Source of the DNA: Methylomonas montana
GTDB lineage: Bacteria; Pseudomonadota; Gammaproteobacteria; Methylococcales; Methylomonadaceae
DNA: 64,000 nucleotides
Direction of reading: 5' to 3'
NCBI RefSeq assembly: GCF_030490285.1
Contig: NZ_CP129884.1
Span: 1,178,001-1,242,000 of the forward strand
The notes beneath the pieces are model-generated. The model did no database searches and was not told the origin of the DNA. It saw only the letters and a list, made by a program, of their open reading frames with translations. Position 1 is the stretch's first letter; each line of letters starts with the position of its first letter. Below, piece after piece: positions 8,666 through 16,919 of the stretch. Position numbers and translations under genes: made by a program.

Positions 8666-10627
8666 TTAAGCGCCCGGATTTTTAATCAAGCCTATCCAGT
8701 CAATCGCCGCAGCCTGGAAGTCGAGCCGGCATTTAATTTTAAGCGCGTCTGAATCAAAATGCTCTTCCTGATCGATAAAGGCACCGCGTTGGCCTTGTAG
8801 GTAGGCAACCTCGATTGTGTCCACTTGATTGAAATCCGCAGCCAAATACCAAGACTTATCGTTACTGGCATCCAGACGCGCATCGACGACGATTTCGAGG
8901 CCACGAATCCAGGCGTGTTGCGGCGTGGCATTCTGCTTTGTCGGATCAACTAACGAGGATACCAGTTGCTCGGCTTCCGATTCCAGCGCCGCCGGCACAA
9001 TCAAAAACCTTGGGACGATATTCAAAATAGCACCCTGCATACCCTGTTGCTTGCGCATGGCCGCCCGTGCGGCACCTAGCGAGGTGATAGACAAGGCTGC
9101 CGCCGTCATCAAGTTGTGATGGTCTGCGTGGAACAGTGCTTTGGCATCGGCCATCGTCGGGTTTCCGGTCAAGATGGCATATACCTTATCGGCTTCGAGT
9201 CGTGACGCCGATCTACCCAGGGCGTTGGGAATCTTGGTAAAGGCGTTTAAATCGTCGTTGATGATCATTTGCCGTGTCAGGCTGATGATTTTGCCGAAGG
9301 TTTGCAAGGCAAAGCCTTCGCCTTTTTCTTGCATGGCACCGTGGCGATATTCGCCGCGCTCGTTGACCAATTCCAGGTCTGGCGCTTCGGATAACGCTAC
9401 GCGTTTTTGGGTTTTGAAGTCGGGAACGTCGGTTTGGTTAACCCACAGGCGGTGTGACGCCGGCTCGGTATCGTAGCCGTGCATTAACGATTTAGACGCG
9501 ACGTTTTCCAATAGCAGAGGAAAATCGCTGGTGGTCAGCGCTGCTTTAATCACGTCACCGCTGGTTTCCTGACGGATACCAAACAAACCCCGGCGAATCG
9601 TGCCGCCGGCTTGGCCGACCATGGTTCGCGCCATATCGGTCAACGACATACCCATTACATCACGGGCCGCCGGATGCGGCTTCGCCGGGCGGATATTGTT
9701 TTTCAGCATCAGGGCATCGACGGCCGCTTCCATAAATTCGCCGTGATGCGCATTCGGGCCAAAGCTGGCGCGTGGATGATACTCTTCCACTTGACCACTT
9801 TGCGGATTGATCCTGACCGTAGTTTGCATGATCGGTTCTTGTCCGGTACCCAACCTAGTCATGAAAATTTCTCTGGCCGCATCAAGGCTGATCGTCGACT
9901 TAGAAAGGCAGATTTTAAGCAGGTCGTCGGTTGCAACGCCAGGAAAGGATTTATTAACGGATGCAAAATAGTTTGATATGTCATCGCGGCGTTTCTGATC
10001 GGCTTTGATGGTGGCCAGTTCGGCCAATTGAGCTTGTACGTCGGCATGGTTGGTTGCGGGTTGGGTGGTGCTTGATGAAGCGGTTGTCATGGCTTTAATC
10101 CTATCGGGAAGGTTGAAGTGTTCGATGCCAACATACTGAGCCGCCATACTGAGCGGTTGGTAGATTGCATCGATGAGTTTGTGTTGCAGGGCCTCTTCGG
10201 CGGTAAACCAGGTTTCGGCATCCATGATTTGCGAGATTTCGGCTTCAGGCTTGCCGGTTCTTCCTGCGTAGGCGCTCAGCATTGATGTTTTGGCCTTATC
10301 CAACAGTTCCGCCTGCTTGCGTAAATCGGCGCTATCTCCTGAGGTGTCAGACCATGGATTGTGGATCATCAGCAGGGCGTTTTCGGCCATCTCGGTACGG
10401 TTGCCGGCCATGGCAATCAGTGAGGCAATCGACGCCGCCAAGCCATCTATCTTGACGGTGACTTGGCCACGGCGTTGGATGGCGTTGTAAATTGCCAAGC
10501 CTTCAAACACCGATCCACCACCAGAATTGATGCGTAACACTACCGAGCCCTTGATCTTGTTCAGGCCATCAATCAGGTTTTTGGCACTGCCAGGGCCTAT
10601 GCCGTCGTACAGGTATAGATCAGCCAT
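8666..10627 (-). CDS. ClpP-like prohead protease / major capsid protein fusion
   Basis: 653 aa from the ATG at 10627, which overlaps the upstream stop (ATGGCTGA). Residues 1 to about 200 are a ClpP-type head-maturation protease with Ser66 (GLAASIAS), His89 (LMIHNPW) and Asp153 (KLIDAI) as the likely triad. A linker follows to about 290. Residues 300-653 are a capsid-like domain (DVMGMSLTDMARTM, MHGYDTEPASHRLWV, WYLAADFNQVDTIEVAYLQG). Fusions of this kind are known in phages and would self-process during head assembly. It is the last gene of the element and is followed by a terminator. No portal, terminase or scaffold gene is recognised nearby. Confidence 0.88.
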   Translation of the reverse strand: MADLYLYDGIGPGSAKNLIDGLNKIKGSVVLRINSGGGSVFEGLAIYNAIQRRGQVTVKIDGLAASIASLIAMAGNRTEMAENALLMIHNPWSDTSGDSADLRKQAELLDKAKTSMLSAYAGRTGKPEAEISQIMDAETWFTAEEALQHKLIDAIYQPLSMAAQYVGIEHFNLPDRIKAMTTASSSTTQPATNHADVQAQLAELATIKADQKRRDDISNYFASVNKSFPGVATDDLLKICLSKSTISLDAAREIFMTRLGTGQEPIMQTTVRINPQSGQVEEYHPRASFGPNAHHGEFMEAAVDALMLKNNIRPAKPHPAARDVMGMSLTDMARTMVGQAGGTIRRGLFGIRQETSGDVIKAALTTSDFPLLLENVASKSLMHGYDTEPASHRLWVNQTDVPDFKTQKRVALSEAPDLELVNERGEYRHGAMQEKGEGFALQTFGKIISLTRQMIINDDLNAFTKIPNALGRSASRLEADKVYAILTGNPTMADAKALFHADHHNLMTAAALSITSLGAARAAMRKQQGMQGAILNIVPRFLIVPAALESEAEQLVSSLVDPTKQNATPQHAWIRGLEIVVDARLDASNDKSWYLAADFNQVDTIEVAYLQGQRGAFIDQEEHFDSDALKIKCRLDFQAAAIDWIGLIKNPGA

Positions 10628-10838
10628 GGATAGCCACCGCAGGGGCCAACAATTGGTGAAGCTGACTCGGATCGGCCGGCAATCCGGAAGCGACCAGGTG
10701 TCCGAACAAGGGGTTATCGCCGTGCGCACCGGTGGCAATGATCTTGGTGATTTTCAGCAATGCGCTGTCGTAGGGTAAGCCCTCGCGCTTCTGGATAAAG
10801 CTGAGGGCGTTTTTCAGGATGAGTGTTTGCGAGTGCAT
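10620..10838 (-). CDS. Small element protein upstream of capsid fusion
   Basis: 72 aa, not recognised. The start at 10838 has GGAGG about 5 nt upstream. Its stop overlaps the capsid-fusion start by 8 nt, so the two are translationally coupled and probably work together. There are no membrane segments and no obvious motif; the middle is KITKIIATGAHGDNPLFGHL. A head-assembly or packaging accessory role would fit the position, but the sequence does not show it. Confidence 0.65.
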   Translation of the reverse strand: MHSQTLILKNALSFIQKREGLPYDSALLKITKIIATGAHGDNPLFGHLVASGLPADPSQLHQLLAPAVAIHG

Positions 10839-10861
10839 AAGGCCTCCGGGGAAACAGGTTT

Positions 10862-11302
10862 CTATTTTCCCCGGCCCGCGTACTCGGTGAATAGTGGGGG
10901 GGGTCGCCGAGTAGGTTTGATTCGATCATGAATGCCAACAGCTGACTGGGGAAGCTCAATCGGCAGGTTGAACAAGTGCGGCAAAAGCGGATTCTCGCTT
11001 TTGGATCGCGGCCAACGCCTTATCATGTCGGCCAGCGTCTCGCATTTGCTCCATAGCGACTCACCGGGGTACTGGGTGCAACTACTGGCCGCGAACTTAA
11101 GCAAAACATCGCGGTGCCTAAGCAATTCACGATTTTTGGCACGCCGAATGCCAGCACCCCGCAACCCTAGACAGAGACACAGCGGTTTATTCGTTTCGAC
11201 GTGTTCGCGCCAGGCGGCCATATACCAGGCGGCGACATCGCCGGGTATGGGGAGACCCGCCTCAATACAGGTCAACAGCCTTTTCTGATTTTCAATACTC
11301 AT
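10862..11302 (-). CDS. Hypothetical element protein (146 aa)
   Basis: Unrecognised basic protein of 146 aa. GAGGG about 8 nt before the ATG supports the start. The N-terminus (QKRLLTCIEAGLPIPGDVAA, then WYMAAW) and an Arg-rich middle (LRGAGIRRAKNRELLRHRD) suggest a helical, possibly nucleic-acid-binding protein. It is the first gene after the repeat-array region and lies 23 bp before the 72-aa gene, so it starts the capsid operon. A regulator, a packaging factor or a diverged small terminase are all possible and none is shown. Confidence 0.65.
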   Translation of the reverse strand: MSIENQKRLLTCIEAGLPIPGDVAAWYMAAWREHVETNKPLCLCLGLRGAGIRRAKNRELLRHRDVLLKFAASSCTQYPGESLWSKCETLADMIRRWPRSKSENPLLPHLFNLPIELPQSAVGIHDRIKPTRRPPPLFTEYAGRGK

Positions 11303-11440
11303 TTATCTACCCTCACAACTAAACCCCCTTACAACCCCTCTGACATTAACAAGAAACCGAGGTCCGAATTACCCGTACCGAATCCCCTTGGGGAAGGACC
11401 CGCACATAAACCCGATAACCCACATTGACGATCACGAAAA

Positions 11441-11659
11441 ACCTCAATAAACAAAATTTCAAAAATATTTATTGTCCAGAACTTAGGAAACTTAGGAACT
11501 TAGGCTAAAATCAATAACTTACAGCAGAACTTAGCCCAGAACTTAGCAGAAACTTAGCTTTTGCTGTTCAAATCAAAAAGCTAAGTTTCTACCTAAGTTT
11601 CTGCTAAGTTCTGGCCTGTAGGCCTTGATAACTCTCTAAGTTCCTAAGTTCTCTAAGTT
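11441..11659. repeat. Mirrored array of AACTTAG repeats with AT-rich tract: candidate replication origin
   Basis: Six perfect AACTTAG copies (starting 11480, 11489, 11497, 11528, 11540, 11551), plus AACTTAC at 11516, are followed by six perfect CTAAGTT copies (11581, 11593, 11604, 11636, 11644, 11653). Left spacings are 9, 8, 31, 12, 11 and right spacings 12, 11, 32, 8, 9, so the array is close to a mirror image. A 22-bp arm at 11536-11557 is the exact reverse complement of 11593-11614. An AT-rich stretch (11441-11475) abuts the left side like an unwinding element. It lies just past the end of the element's ATPase gene. Iterons plus an AT-rich tract beside primase/helicase genes suggest an origin; a regulatory region is the alternative. 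Confidence 0.7.
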
Positions 11660-11709
11660 CTTTAAAGTCAGACTAACGGATTAACTATGCCGCAAAGTCA
11701 ATGCACCCG

Positions 11710-13113
11710 TTATCCTTTCCAATCAACCCAAAACACGATTGTCCCTTTACCCGGTTTACCATCCGCCCTTGGCAATTGCCGTTGAATGATCAAAGGTGGT
11801 GCAGCGTTCAGCAGATGATTAAGCGCGTCGGTAATCTGCGGGCCTGTGAACCTGTTCTTGAACATGGTGGTAATGACTGTTTTCGAACAACGCGGATTCG
11901 CGCGGATGAACTCCAACACCTCGTTACTGGTGGCATCCAACCGCTCGGCCTCGGCCTTGGCGCTCAACGTCTGGAAGATGTAGGACACTGACGCCTTCCA
12001 GTAATTGATCCAGGCCAACGCGGCGCGGATATGTTGCGGCTCGATAACCTCCGAACGATCTAGCAAGGCAAAGACCATGGCGAACATCCGGCAATAGATT
12101 TCCACTCGCACCAACAAAGCGCCGGCAATGCCAGACTGTTCAGCGGTCAGCGCTGGATACTCGTTACACCATAGCGTGATGGCATCGTGTGACATCCGGA
12201 TTTCTTTACTGTTGTTGGCGGTGTAGTCTTCGCCAATGGCAAACCTGACAGACTCGGCCACCAAACCGGCCAGGCGCTCTATTTCCTCTTGGCGCGTTGG
12301 TTTAGGCATTGCAACCAACTTGGCACGAACAATATGCAGAATCACAAATCGATTCAAGAAGCCACTCTGAGCGTCAACGTCATCCCAACGATGTAACAAC
12401 TCTTGAGATGTAATGTGTCCGGTAATGCAGATATGCGGGTTAGATGCGCACCACTTAGAATTACTAACAAGCGGCGAGATATGCTTGCCATCCCACGAGG
12501 TACGAATAGTTGCGCTTAGAGTATTCCGTTCTCTGGAGGCGGCAGACATCGCCCCGGCAAATTCAGATTCTACGATTAGCATCCTTTTATCATCGGTGCC
12601 TTCGTCGTCGTCCTCGTCAAGCTTGTCTCTGATCGCTTTACCCATACCCTCGCCGGTACTCAGGCCACCTTCGTGGCGTTGCATGCTCGGATAGGCATCA
12701 ACGGTTATCAGCTCGACCGCATCGAAGATTTTCCTAACGGTAAACTCAGCCGTCCCTTTTCGAGCCTTACCGGTGCGACCGACCAACAGAAAAAACGGCC
12801 TTGCATGGCAAGTACCGTCTCCAATGTGCTGAAAGGCCACCCGGCCCACCATCGCGCTGAAGGTGGCCAGGAAGTTGGCCGCGACGGCGACGGGCGACGC
12901 CTCGCTGCTCTTACAGGCCGTTTTCACTACATCCGCCAAAATCCCGTGATAGCCTTCCTTAGCCAGCACTGGCGGCGGGTTTAACAGATCGTCGTCGGCG
13001 TCCGCCGGCAAAGACGCTTGTTGTTCATTCGCAGTGGCAAGCTGGCTATTGATAGCCACCCTGGCGGCTTCCAGGCCATTAGCTGCGTGTAAATCATTCC
13101 AATCAATGCCCAT
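11710..13113 (-). CDS. DUF3987-type replication ATPase/helicase of the element
   Basis: 467 aa from the ATG at 13113, which overlaps the upstream stop (TGATG); a GTG at 13116 is possible. The DUF3987 pattern is visible: Walker-A-like GRTGKARKGT at 112-121, RMLIVESEFAGAMSAASRER near 178-197 as the Walker B region, then TSWDGKHISPLVSN and ICITGHITSQELLHR. The C-terminal part (EVLEFIRANPRCSKTVITTM) resembles a winged helix for DNA binding. In phage satellites such proteins act with a Toprim primase in replication. It directly follows the primase and precedes the repeat array. Helicase activity is inferred from the family. Confidence 0.82.
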   Translation of the reverse strand: MGIDWNDLHAANGLEAARVAINSQLATANEQQASLPADADDDLLNPPPVLAKEGYHGILADVVKTACKSSEASPVAVAANFLATFSAMVGRVAFQHIGDGTCHARPFFLLVGRTGKARKGTAEFTVRKIFDAVELITVDAYPSMQRHEGGLSTGEGMGKAIRDKLDEDDDEGTDDKRMLIVESEFAGAMSAASRERNTLSATIRTSWDGKHISPLVSNSKWCASNPHICITGHITSQELLHRWDDVDAQSGFLNRFVILHIVRAKLVAMPKPTRQEEIERLAGLVAESVRFAIGEDYTANNSKEIRMSHDAITLWCNEYPALTAEQSGIAGALLVRVEIYCRMFAMVFALLDRSEVIEPQHIRAALAWINYWKASVSYIFQTLSAKAEAERLDATSNEVLEFIRANPRCSKTVITTMFKNRFTGPQITDALNHLLNAAPPLIIQRQLPRADGKPGKGTIVFWVDWKG

Positions 13114-13994
13114 CACGCCACCTCGCCTTGATGCGGTGGCAGCACCGCCACGCCACCCACGGCACGCGCAGCGGCTTCGGCCTTGACGCGGCCCGGATTG
13201 TCGGGATGGTCGAAATCGTCGTCGGCAAACAGAACGATTTTGGAGTGCGGATAGCGCAGCCGCACGGCTTCGGCGACGTGCTCCAGATTGCCGGCATCGA
13301 AGGCCACAAAAACCGGCCAGCCTGTTGCCATGTGCGCCGTACAGCCGGTGGCGTAACCCTCAGTTATACCCATATAGCCGTCAGGATCGTTAACGCTCGC
13401 CAGCGGGCAAAAATGGCCTTTTTTCACGGTACCGGTCAAAAACCGCTTATTGCCTTCGGCGTCGATGAATTGCAGGCCGTGAAGCTTGCCGTCGAACGAC
13501 CGGACCGGAATCACGACCGAGCCGCGCGAATATCGGCAACCCAGCCCGGCAATCTTTTTGCGCTGCAAATAAGCGGAATGCCCATTCACGCCGCAAGCGT
13601 TCCAAATGGACAGCGCCTTATCGGCAGCCGCTTGGGCTTCCTCCTGCCTAAGCAACCTAGCCGTGCGCCGGCTTTCGGCTTGTGATTGCTCGATACGTTG
13701 CTTTTCGGCGGGCAATAATGAATGACCGTGACCCAATTCCACGGTATAGGCGTAGCTCTCGGCCCCCTTGAACCAGCCGAACGAGCCGCTGATTAACTCG
13801 GCGCCGGCATCGGTGCGGAATTGAAACAGCACGTACCATGCGCGCTTTTTGCTGGGCTTGGGTTCCCAGCCGGGCCGGAACCGATGGAGCTGACCATCGG
13901 CCAGCAAATCGGCAGACGTTAACCCGGTCAGGCTAACCGCTTCCATCTGCGCAATGACGTTTAGGCAAGCGTCTTCGATGGTTTGAAATGACAT
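13113..13994 (-). CDS. Toprim-domain primase of the element
   Basis: 293 aa from the ATG at 13994, preceded by AAGGATG; a longer frame to 14054 lacks a site. The N-terminal region has the phage-primase pattern LADGQLHRFRPGWEPKPSKK and SFGWFKG, without a zinc-finger Cys set. The Toprim fold covers about 205-290 with Glu212 in ITEGYATGCTAH, VAFDAGNLEHV and the acidic FADDD at 256-260. This is the P4/DnaG-type catalytic centre that makes primers. The 3' end overlaps the DUF3987 gene, as in other satellite replication modules. Confidence 0.87.
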   Translation of the reverse strand: MSFQTIEDACLNVIAQMEAVSLTGLTSADLLADGQLHRFRPGWEPKPSKKRAWYVLFQFRTDAGAELISGSFGWFKGAESYAYTVELGHGHSLLPAEKQRIEQSQAESRRTARLLRQEEAQAAADKALSIWNACGVNGHSAYLQRKKIAGLGCRYSRGSVVIPVRSFDGKLHGLQFIDAEGNKRFLTGTVKKGHFCPLASVNDPDGYMGITEGYATGCTAHMATGWPVFVAFDAGNLEHVAEAVRLRYPHSKIVLFADDDFDHPDNPGRVKAEAAARAVGGVAVLPPHQGEVA

Positions 13995-14141
13995 GATTTT
14001 TTCATCCTTGCCGGGATGCAATCCGCCTGACCATGGGCTAAAATAGCCCTGCACTTTGGCAAACGGATTGCGGAAAACTCCGGCTTAAATTAGGTTTCGG
14101 GGTTTTTTATTGCCCGGTGAATCGTCCGAACGGAGATTGGC

Positions 14142-14366
14142 TTAATGGCATGTGTTACCCGCCTTGGCCGTATTGGCCTCTTTCGCCGCCGCATGGGCCA
14201 TTACGTGCTCCATCAGCGACAGTCCCAATACCGACACTAGACCACAGACCACCGCACGATCTACTTCGTTGTAGCTAGCGCTATTTATCGTTTCAGCGAT
14301 ACCGGTCAATATCGAGGCTTCCCATTGGGCGATAAGGTCATCCAATTCTTTGATTTCGATGCTCAT
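14142..14366 (-). CDS. Hypothetical element protein (74 aa)
   Basis: Not recognised. The start at 14366 is chosen because AGGAGG lies 4 nt upstream. It is helical in character (IKELDDLIAQWEASILTGIA) with a hydrophobic central helix (VCGLVSVLGLSLMEHVMAHA) that may be a weak membrane segment. It lies between the 46-aa ORF and the primase in the same operon. Confidence 0.6.
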   Translation of the reverse strand: MSIEIKELDDLIAQWEASILTGIAETINSASYNEVDRAVVCGLVSVLGLSLMEHVMAHAAAKEANTAKAGNTCH

Positions 14367-14374
14367 GAAGCCTC

Positions 14375-14515
14375 CTAATCCATGTAAATGACAGCTTGAA
14401 AGCCGTGCTTGATCGTCAGAATCTCGAAGGCACGTTGGCAACGTGCCCGAGATAGAAACCAGGCCGACCGATGCTCTTTGCCGTCTCGAACGTAAAGCAC
14501 ACAATATTTCGTCAT
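14375..14515 (-). CDS. Hypothetical element microprotein (46 aa)
   Basis: A 46-codon frame whose ATG (14515-14513) overlaps the stop of the upstream 219-aa gene as TGATG. Its TAG at 14377-14375 lies inside the AGGAGG ribosome site of the downstream 74-aa gene. The tight coupling on both sides argues that it is translated. The product is MTKYCVLYVRDGKEHRSAWF, then a basic stretch with ARCQRAFEILTIKHGFQAVI. Small, basic and soluble; family unknown. Confidence 0.6.
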   Translation of the reverse strand: MTKYCVLYVRDGKEHRSAWFLSRARCQRAFEILTIKHGFQAVIYMD

Positions 14516-15174
14516 CACTCACCCCCTTTGACTTCCAAACCCGCCTTGGCCTTTGCAATTCCGGATCTGGTAGCTCGCCGGTTTTGCTTCTCGCCCTCCT
14601 TCATCGCCTTACGAACCCGTTTTTCAATCTCGTACAGCGCCGAGTCGCTCCAGCCAGGTACGTGGCGGATATGCAGGATTTGATGGAACAGGCGGAAGGC
14701 CTCGGCGTCCAGCCGGGTGAGTTCCATCAACGGATGATTGAATGGATGCGGGCGGTAGGAACTGATGAAGGCATCGGCAAGGAATTTACCGGAGTGGCCG
14801 CCTTGTTCGATACGGGGAATCAGTAGGTCGGCTTCCAACGCCATCGGCACAATGCCACGCTCGATGGCTTGTATCGCGAGCACTTCGTCGAGCGATACCT
14901 TCCGCGGCGTCTCGGTGTAACCGTTTTGCCCGTGGACCGATTGGCCGCACAATTGATCGCGCATTTGCCGGCAAAACGCGGCCAGCTCTTCGGCGTCGCA
15001 TTGTAGGTGGATCAACGCGGAACCGGTCAGTTGTTCGTGTTCGCCTTCGTGGAGCACCATATCGGCGCTACGGGCGATAGCCATGAACTTTTGACGGATC
15101 GCTTCGATGGGGTTTTGTGGCTGTGTTTGGGTGTTGGATTTTGGGCGGATTTCGGGTGTGGCTTGGGTGTTCAT
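14515..15174 (-). CDS. Hypothetical element protein (219 aa)
   Basis: Not recognised. The N-terminus is polar (SNTQTQPQNP). A helical core follows (IEAIRQKFMAIARSADMVLH; LIHLQCDAEELAAFCRQM), then a loop region (GYTETPRKVSLDEVLAIQAI) and a very basic C-terminal helix (EKRVRKAMKEGEKQNRRATR). The start at 15174 overlaps the upstream stop by 4 nt (ATGA). It sits in the early/replication operon between AlpA and the primase, so regulation or replication is likely by position only. Confidence 0.7.
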   Translation of the reverse strand: MNTQATPEIRPKSNTQTQPQNPIEAIRQKFMAIARSADMVLHEGEHEQLTGSALIHLQCDAEELAAFCRQMRDQLCGQSVHGQNGYTETPRKVSLDEVLAIQAIERGIVPMALEADLLIPRIEQGGHSGKFLADAFISSYRPHPFNHPLMELTRLDAEAFRLFHQILHIRHVPGWSDSALYEIEKRVRKAMKEGEKQNRRATRSGIAKAKAGLEVKGGE

Positions 15175-15554
15175 AGCGGTTGTCCTTTACTGAGGATAAA
15201 TAAACCGCCGCCAAAGGTTGAGAGTCTTTGGGCGGCGACGTGCATCGGGTTCTCAACACCGGGTAAAGGCTCCGGCCCGCTCGAAAGCGGCCCTATGCAC
15301 GCCACCATGACAAAAGCACGCACCATGGGCGCGACTATTTTCTTTGGGCAATAAAAAACGCCTTGAATCGGCGCTTTGACGCCTTTACTTTCCGGGTTGA
15401 GAGTTCCGGGCTGACTGTTGCCAGCGATAATCAGCATAGCCACCCGCGCGCAGTCCGTCAAGCCGATCTCTATCAAATCGGCAATTTTCCAGCGTTTTTT
15501 CCGCTTACGATTGAGACGGGAAGGTTTGGTATTGGGATCGTTCGGGCGACTCAT
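15171..15554 (-). CDS. Hypothetical element protein (127 aa)
   Basis: Not firmly recognised. The N-terminus is strongly basic (NTKPSRLNRKRKKRWKIADL). The C-terminal half (MVRAFVMVACIGPLSSGPEP, then NPMHVAAQRLSTFGGGLFIL) resembles the short cysteine- and glycine-rich tails of small phage ORFs sometimes labelled Icd-like cell-division inhibitors; this is a weak compositional resemblance. It overlaps AlpA and the next gene by 4 nt each. In mid-gene a small hairpin (CGCC/GGCG, 15359-15373) with TTTTTT on the minus strand could cause premature termination. Confidence 0.6.
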   Translation of the reverse strand: MSRPNDPNTKPSRLNRKRKKRWKIADLIEIGLTDCARVAMLIIAGNSQPGTLNPESKGVKAPIQGVFYCPKKIVAPMVRAFVMVACIGPLSSGPEPLPGVENPMHVAAQRLSTFGGGLFILSKGQPL

Positions 15555-15835
15555 TTCGATCCCCTTGCAGCTTCCAGCTTCACAACCAAGGCTTTGATTT
15601 CGGCATCGGTCTTGCCAGCAATCCGGGCGTCGATGATCGCCTGGACTTCATCGCCAGGCCAGGCAACCTGACAAGGGTCGCCGTTTTTGTCCCGGCCGAT
15701 GACGACAGGCCTTACAAACAGGCCGGCGTCGATTTCCCGGTAAATTGTGCCTCTCGATTTGCCGTAAACCTTTTCGACTATCGGACGGCGGTACAGAGGG
15801 TTGAGGGTTGGTAATGCAGCGGCTTGGCTTGCCAT
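15551..15835 (-). CDS. AlpA-family transcriptional regulator
   Basis: 94-aa helix-turn-helix DNA-binding protein of the AlpA/MerR-like fold. The core reads LYRRPIVEKVYGKSRGTIYR, then EIDAGLFVRPVVIGR and VAWPGDEVQAIIDARIAG, with the typical W-P-E end. AAGGAG lies 11 nt before the start. In P4-type satellites AlpA relatives control integrase/excision or the replication operon. It is the first gene of the tightly overlapping operon running to the DUF3987 ATPase, so it probably acts as early regulator or excisionase. Confidence 0.85.
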   Translation of the reverse strand: MASQAAALPTLNPLYRRPIVEKVYGKSRGTIYREIDAGLFVRPVVIGRDKNGDPCQVAWPGDEVQAIIDARIAGKTDAEIKALVVKLEAARGSK

Positions 15836-15932
15836 GTCTGAATCTCCTTTGGATTGATTGACATGGCTTAACCATAAACGCGATTTTTCACCCCTTTTGA
15901 TATTCGGCGTAAATCTCCCTTATTCGGGCTTA

Positions 15933-16574
15933 TTATCCGCTATTGTCTGCGGTGTACTCTTTCCATCGCTTTTTGAATCCCGATTTCGATAGTGTCTTAA
16001 CGCCAGGCATGGTCAAGCAGGATTCTCCCCCTTTATCGGTACTTGCCTCAATGTTGTAACCATGTGGCGGCGATATATTCAGCCGCACCCATGCTAGAGT
16101 TTCATTCGGCAAACGGCTATTCTCGGCATAAAATTCATTGACCATTTCCCGGATGGCTTCAAACCAATCATCAGTGCGCATGGGCAATTTGAGTGAACAG
16201 GTATTTTGATTGAATTGCTTCACTGGATTTTCGCGCTCGAAGCGTTCGACTTCGGTGGCATCGATAATCAGGCGATCGGTTCCTGGATAGAAGGTAATGG
16301 TGACATCGGCACCGATCAGGCTGGCATCTTCCGACGTTTGGCAAACCCCGGTTTTACAAAACGGTTCCGTCGCATGATAGATGTTTGCCAGGTCTTCGAA
16401 GGTAATCGGTGTATGGGCGCCGCGCTGGTTGACCTCGAGGCCTGGATATTCCCAATCGGCTTGGGCAACGAATTTGAGTTGATTGGTCAAGCCAAGCTGC
16501 ATGATGACGTCAATCGGAAGCCGCCAATGCTCGGCCAGTTGATCGACCGTGAAATAAAGTCGTTCGATTTTCAA
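15933..16574 (-). CDS. Hypothetical element protein with N-terminal HTH-like segment
   Basis: 213 aa. The N-terminus (LYFTVDQLAEHWRLPIDVIM, then QLGLTNQLKF) resembles the winged/MerR-like helix-turn-helix in many phage accessory proteins. The middle is acidic (TFYPGTDRLIIDATEVERFE) and the C-terminus basic (KTLSKSGFKKRWKEY). No catalytic motif is seen. It sits upstream of alpA on the same strand with about 100 bp between. A regulatory role is possible; the family is unknown to me. Confidence 0.65.
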   Translation of the reverse strand: MKIERLYFTVDQLAEHWRLPIDVIMQLGLTNQLKFVAQADWEYPGLEVNQRGAHTPITFEDLANIYHATEPFCKTGVCQTSEDASLIGADVTITFYPGTDRLIIDATEVERFERENPVKQFNQNTCSLKLPMRTDDWFEAIREMVNEFYAENSRLPNETLAWVRLNISPPHGYNIEASTDKGGESCLTMPGVKTLSKSGFKKRWKEYTADNSG

Positions 16575-16684
16575 AACGCACCCCGTTACAGTGCCATCAT
16601 TACGAAAGGGTCAACCGGAAATAGGGTAACGAATCCCGCTTGTCGCCCCGTCGGGCTATCCGGTTGATGTCAATTATACAGCCT

Positions 16685-16909
16685 TCAAAAACAATCCCAA
16701 ACCAAGTCTAGCTCTTCGCCATCTTCGGAAAACAAATCATATTCGCCTTCGCCTTGCTTGACGACGAATCGCGCCGGCGGTTCGTAGGTGTTCGCCATTG
16801 CTCGCAAAGCATCAGGCAATGATGGCTCATTGATGTCGATCAAAATCCCGCCATCGCCTAAATCCCCTTCACAAAAATCACCCGCTTTGAGTTTATTTTC
16901 TTCATTCAT
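16685..16909 (-). CDS. Hypothetical acidic element protein (74 aa)
   Basis: Unrecognised. Strongly acidic (GDFCEGDLGDGGILIDINEP; GEGEYDLFSEDGEELDLVWD), which could suit a DNA mimic or an inhibitor, but this is only composition. AAGGTG lies 8 nt upstream of the start. The next gene upstream ends 10 bp away, so the two probably share a transcript. Confidence 0.55.
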   Translation of the reverse strand: MNEENKLKAGDFCEGDLGDGGILIDINEPSLPDALRAMANTYEPPARFVVKQGEGEYDLFSEDGEELDLVWDCF

Positions 16910-16919
16910 CGAGTCACCT

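Noticed and set aside
11480-11659. CRISPR array
   Set aside because: The units are only 7 bp, in two opposed sets with gaps of 1-25 bp and no spacer-sized unique sequences or cas genes.
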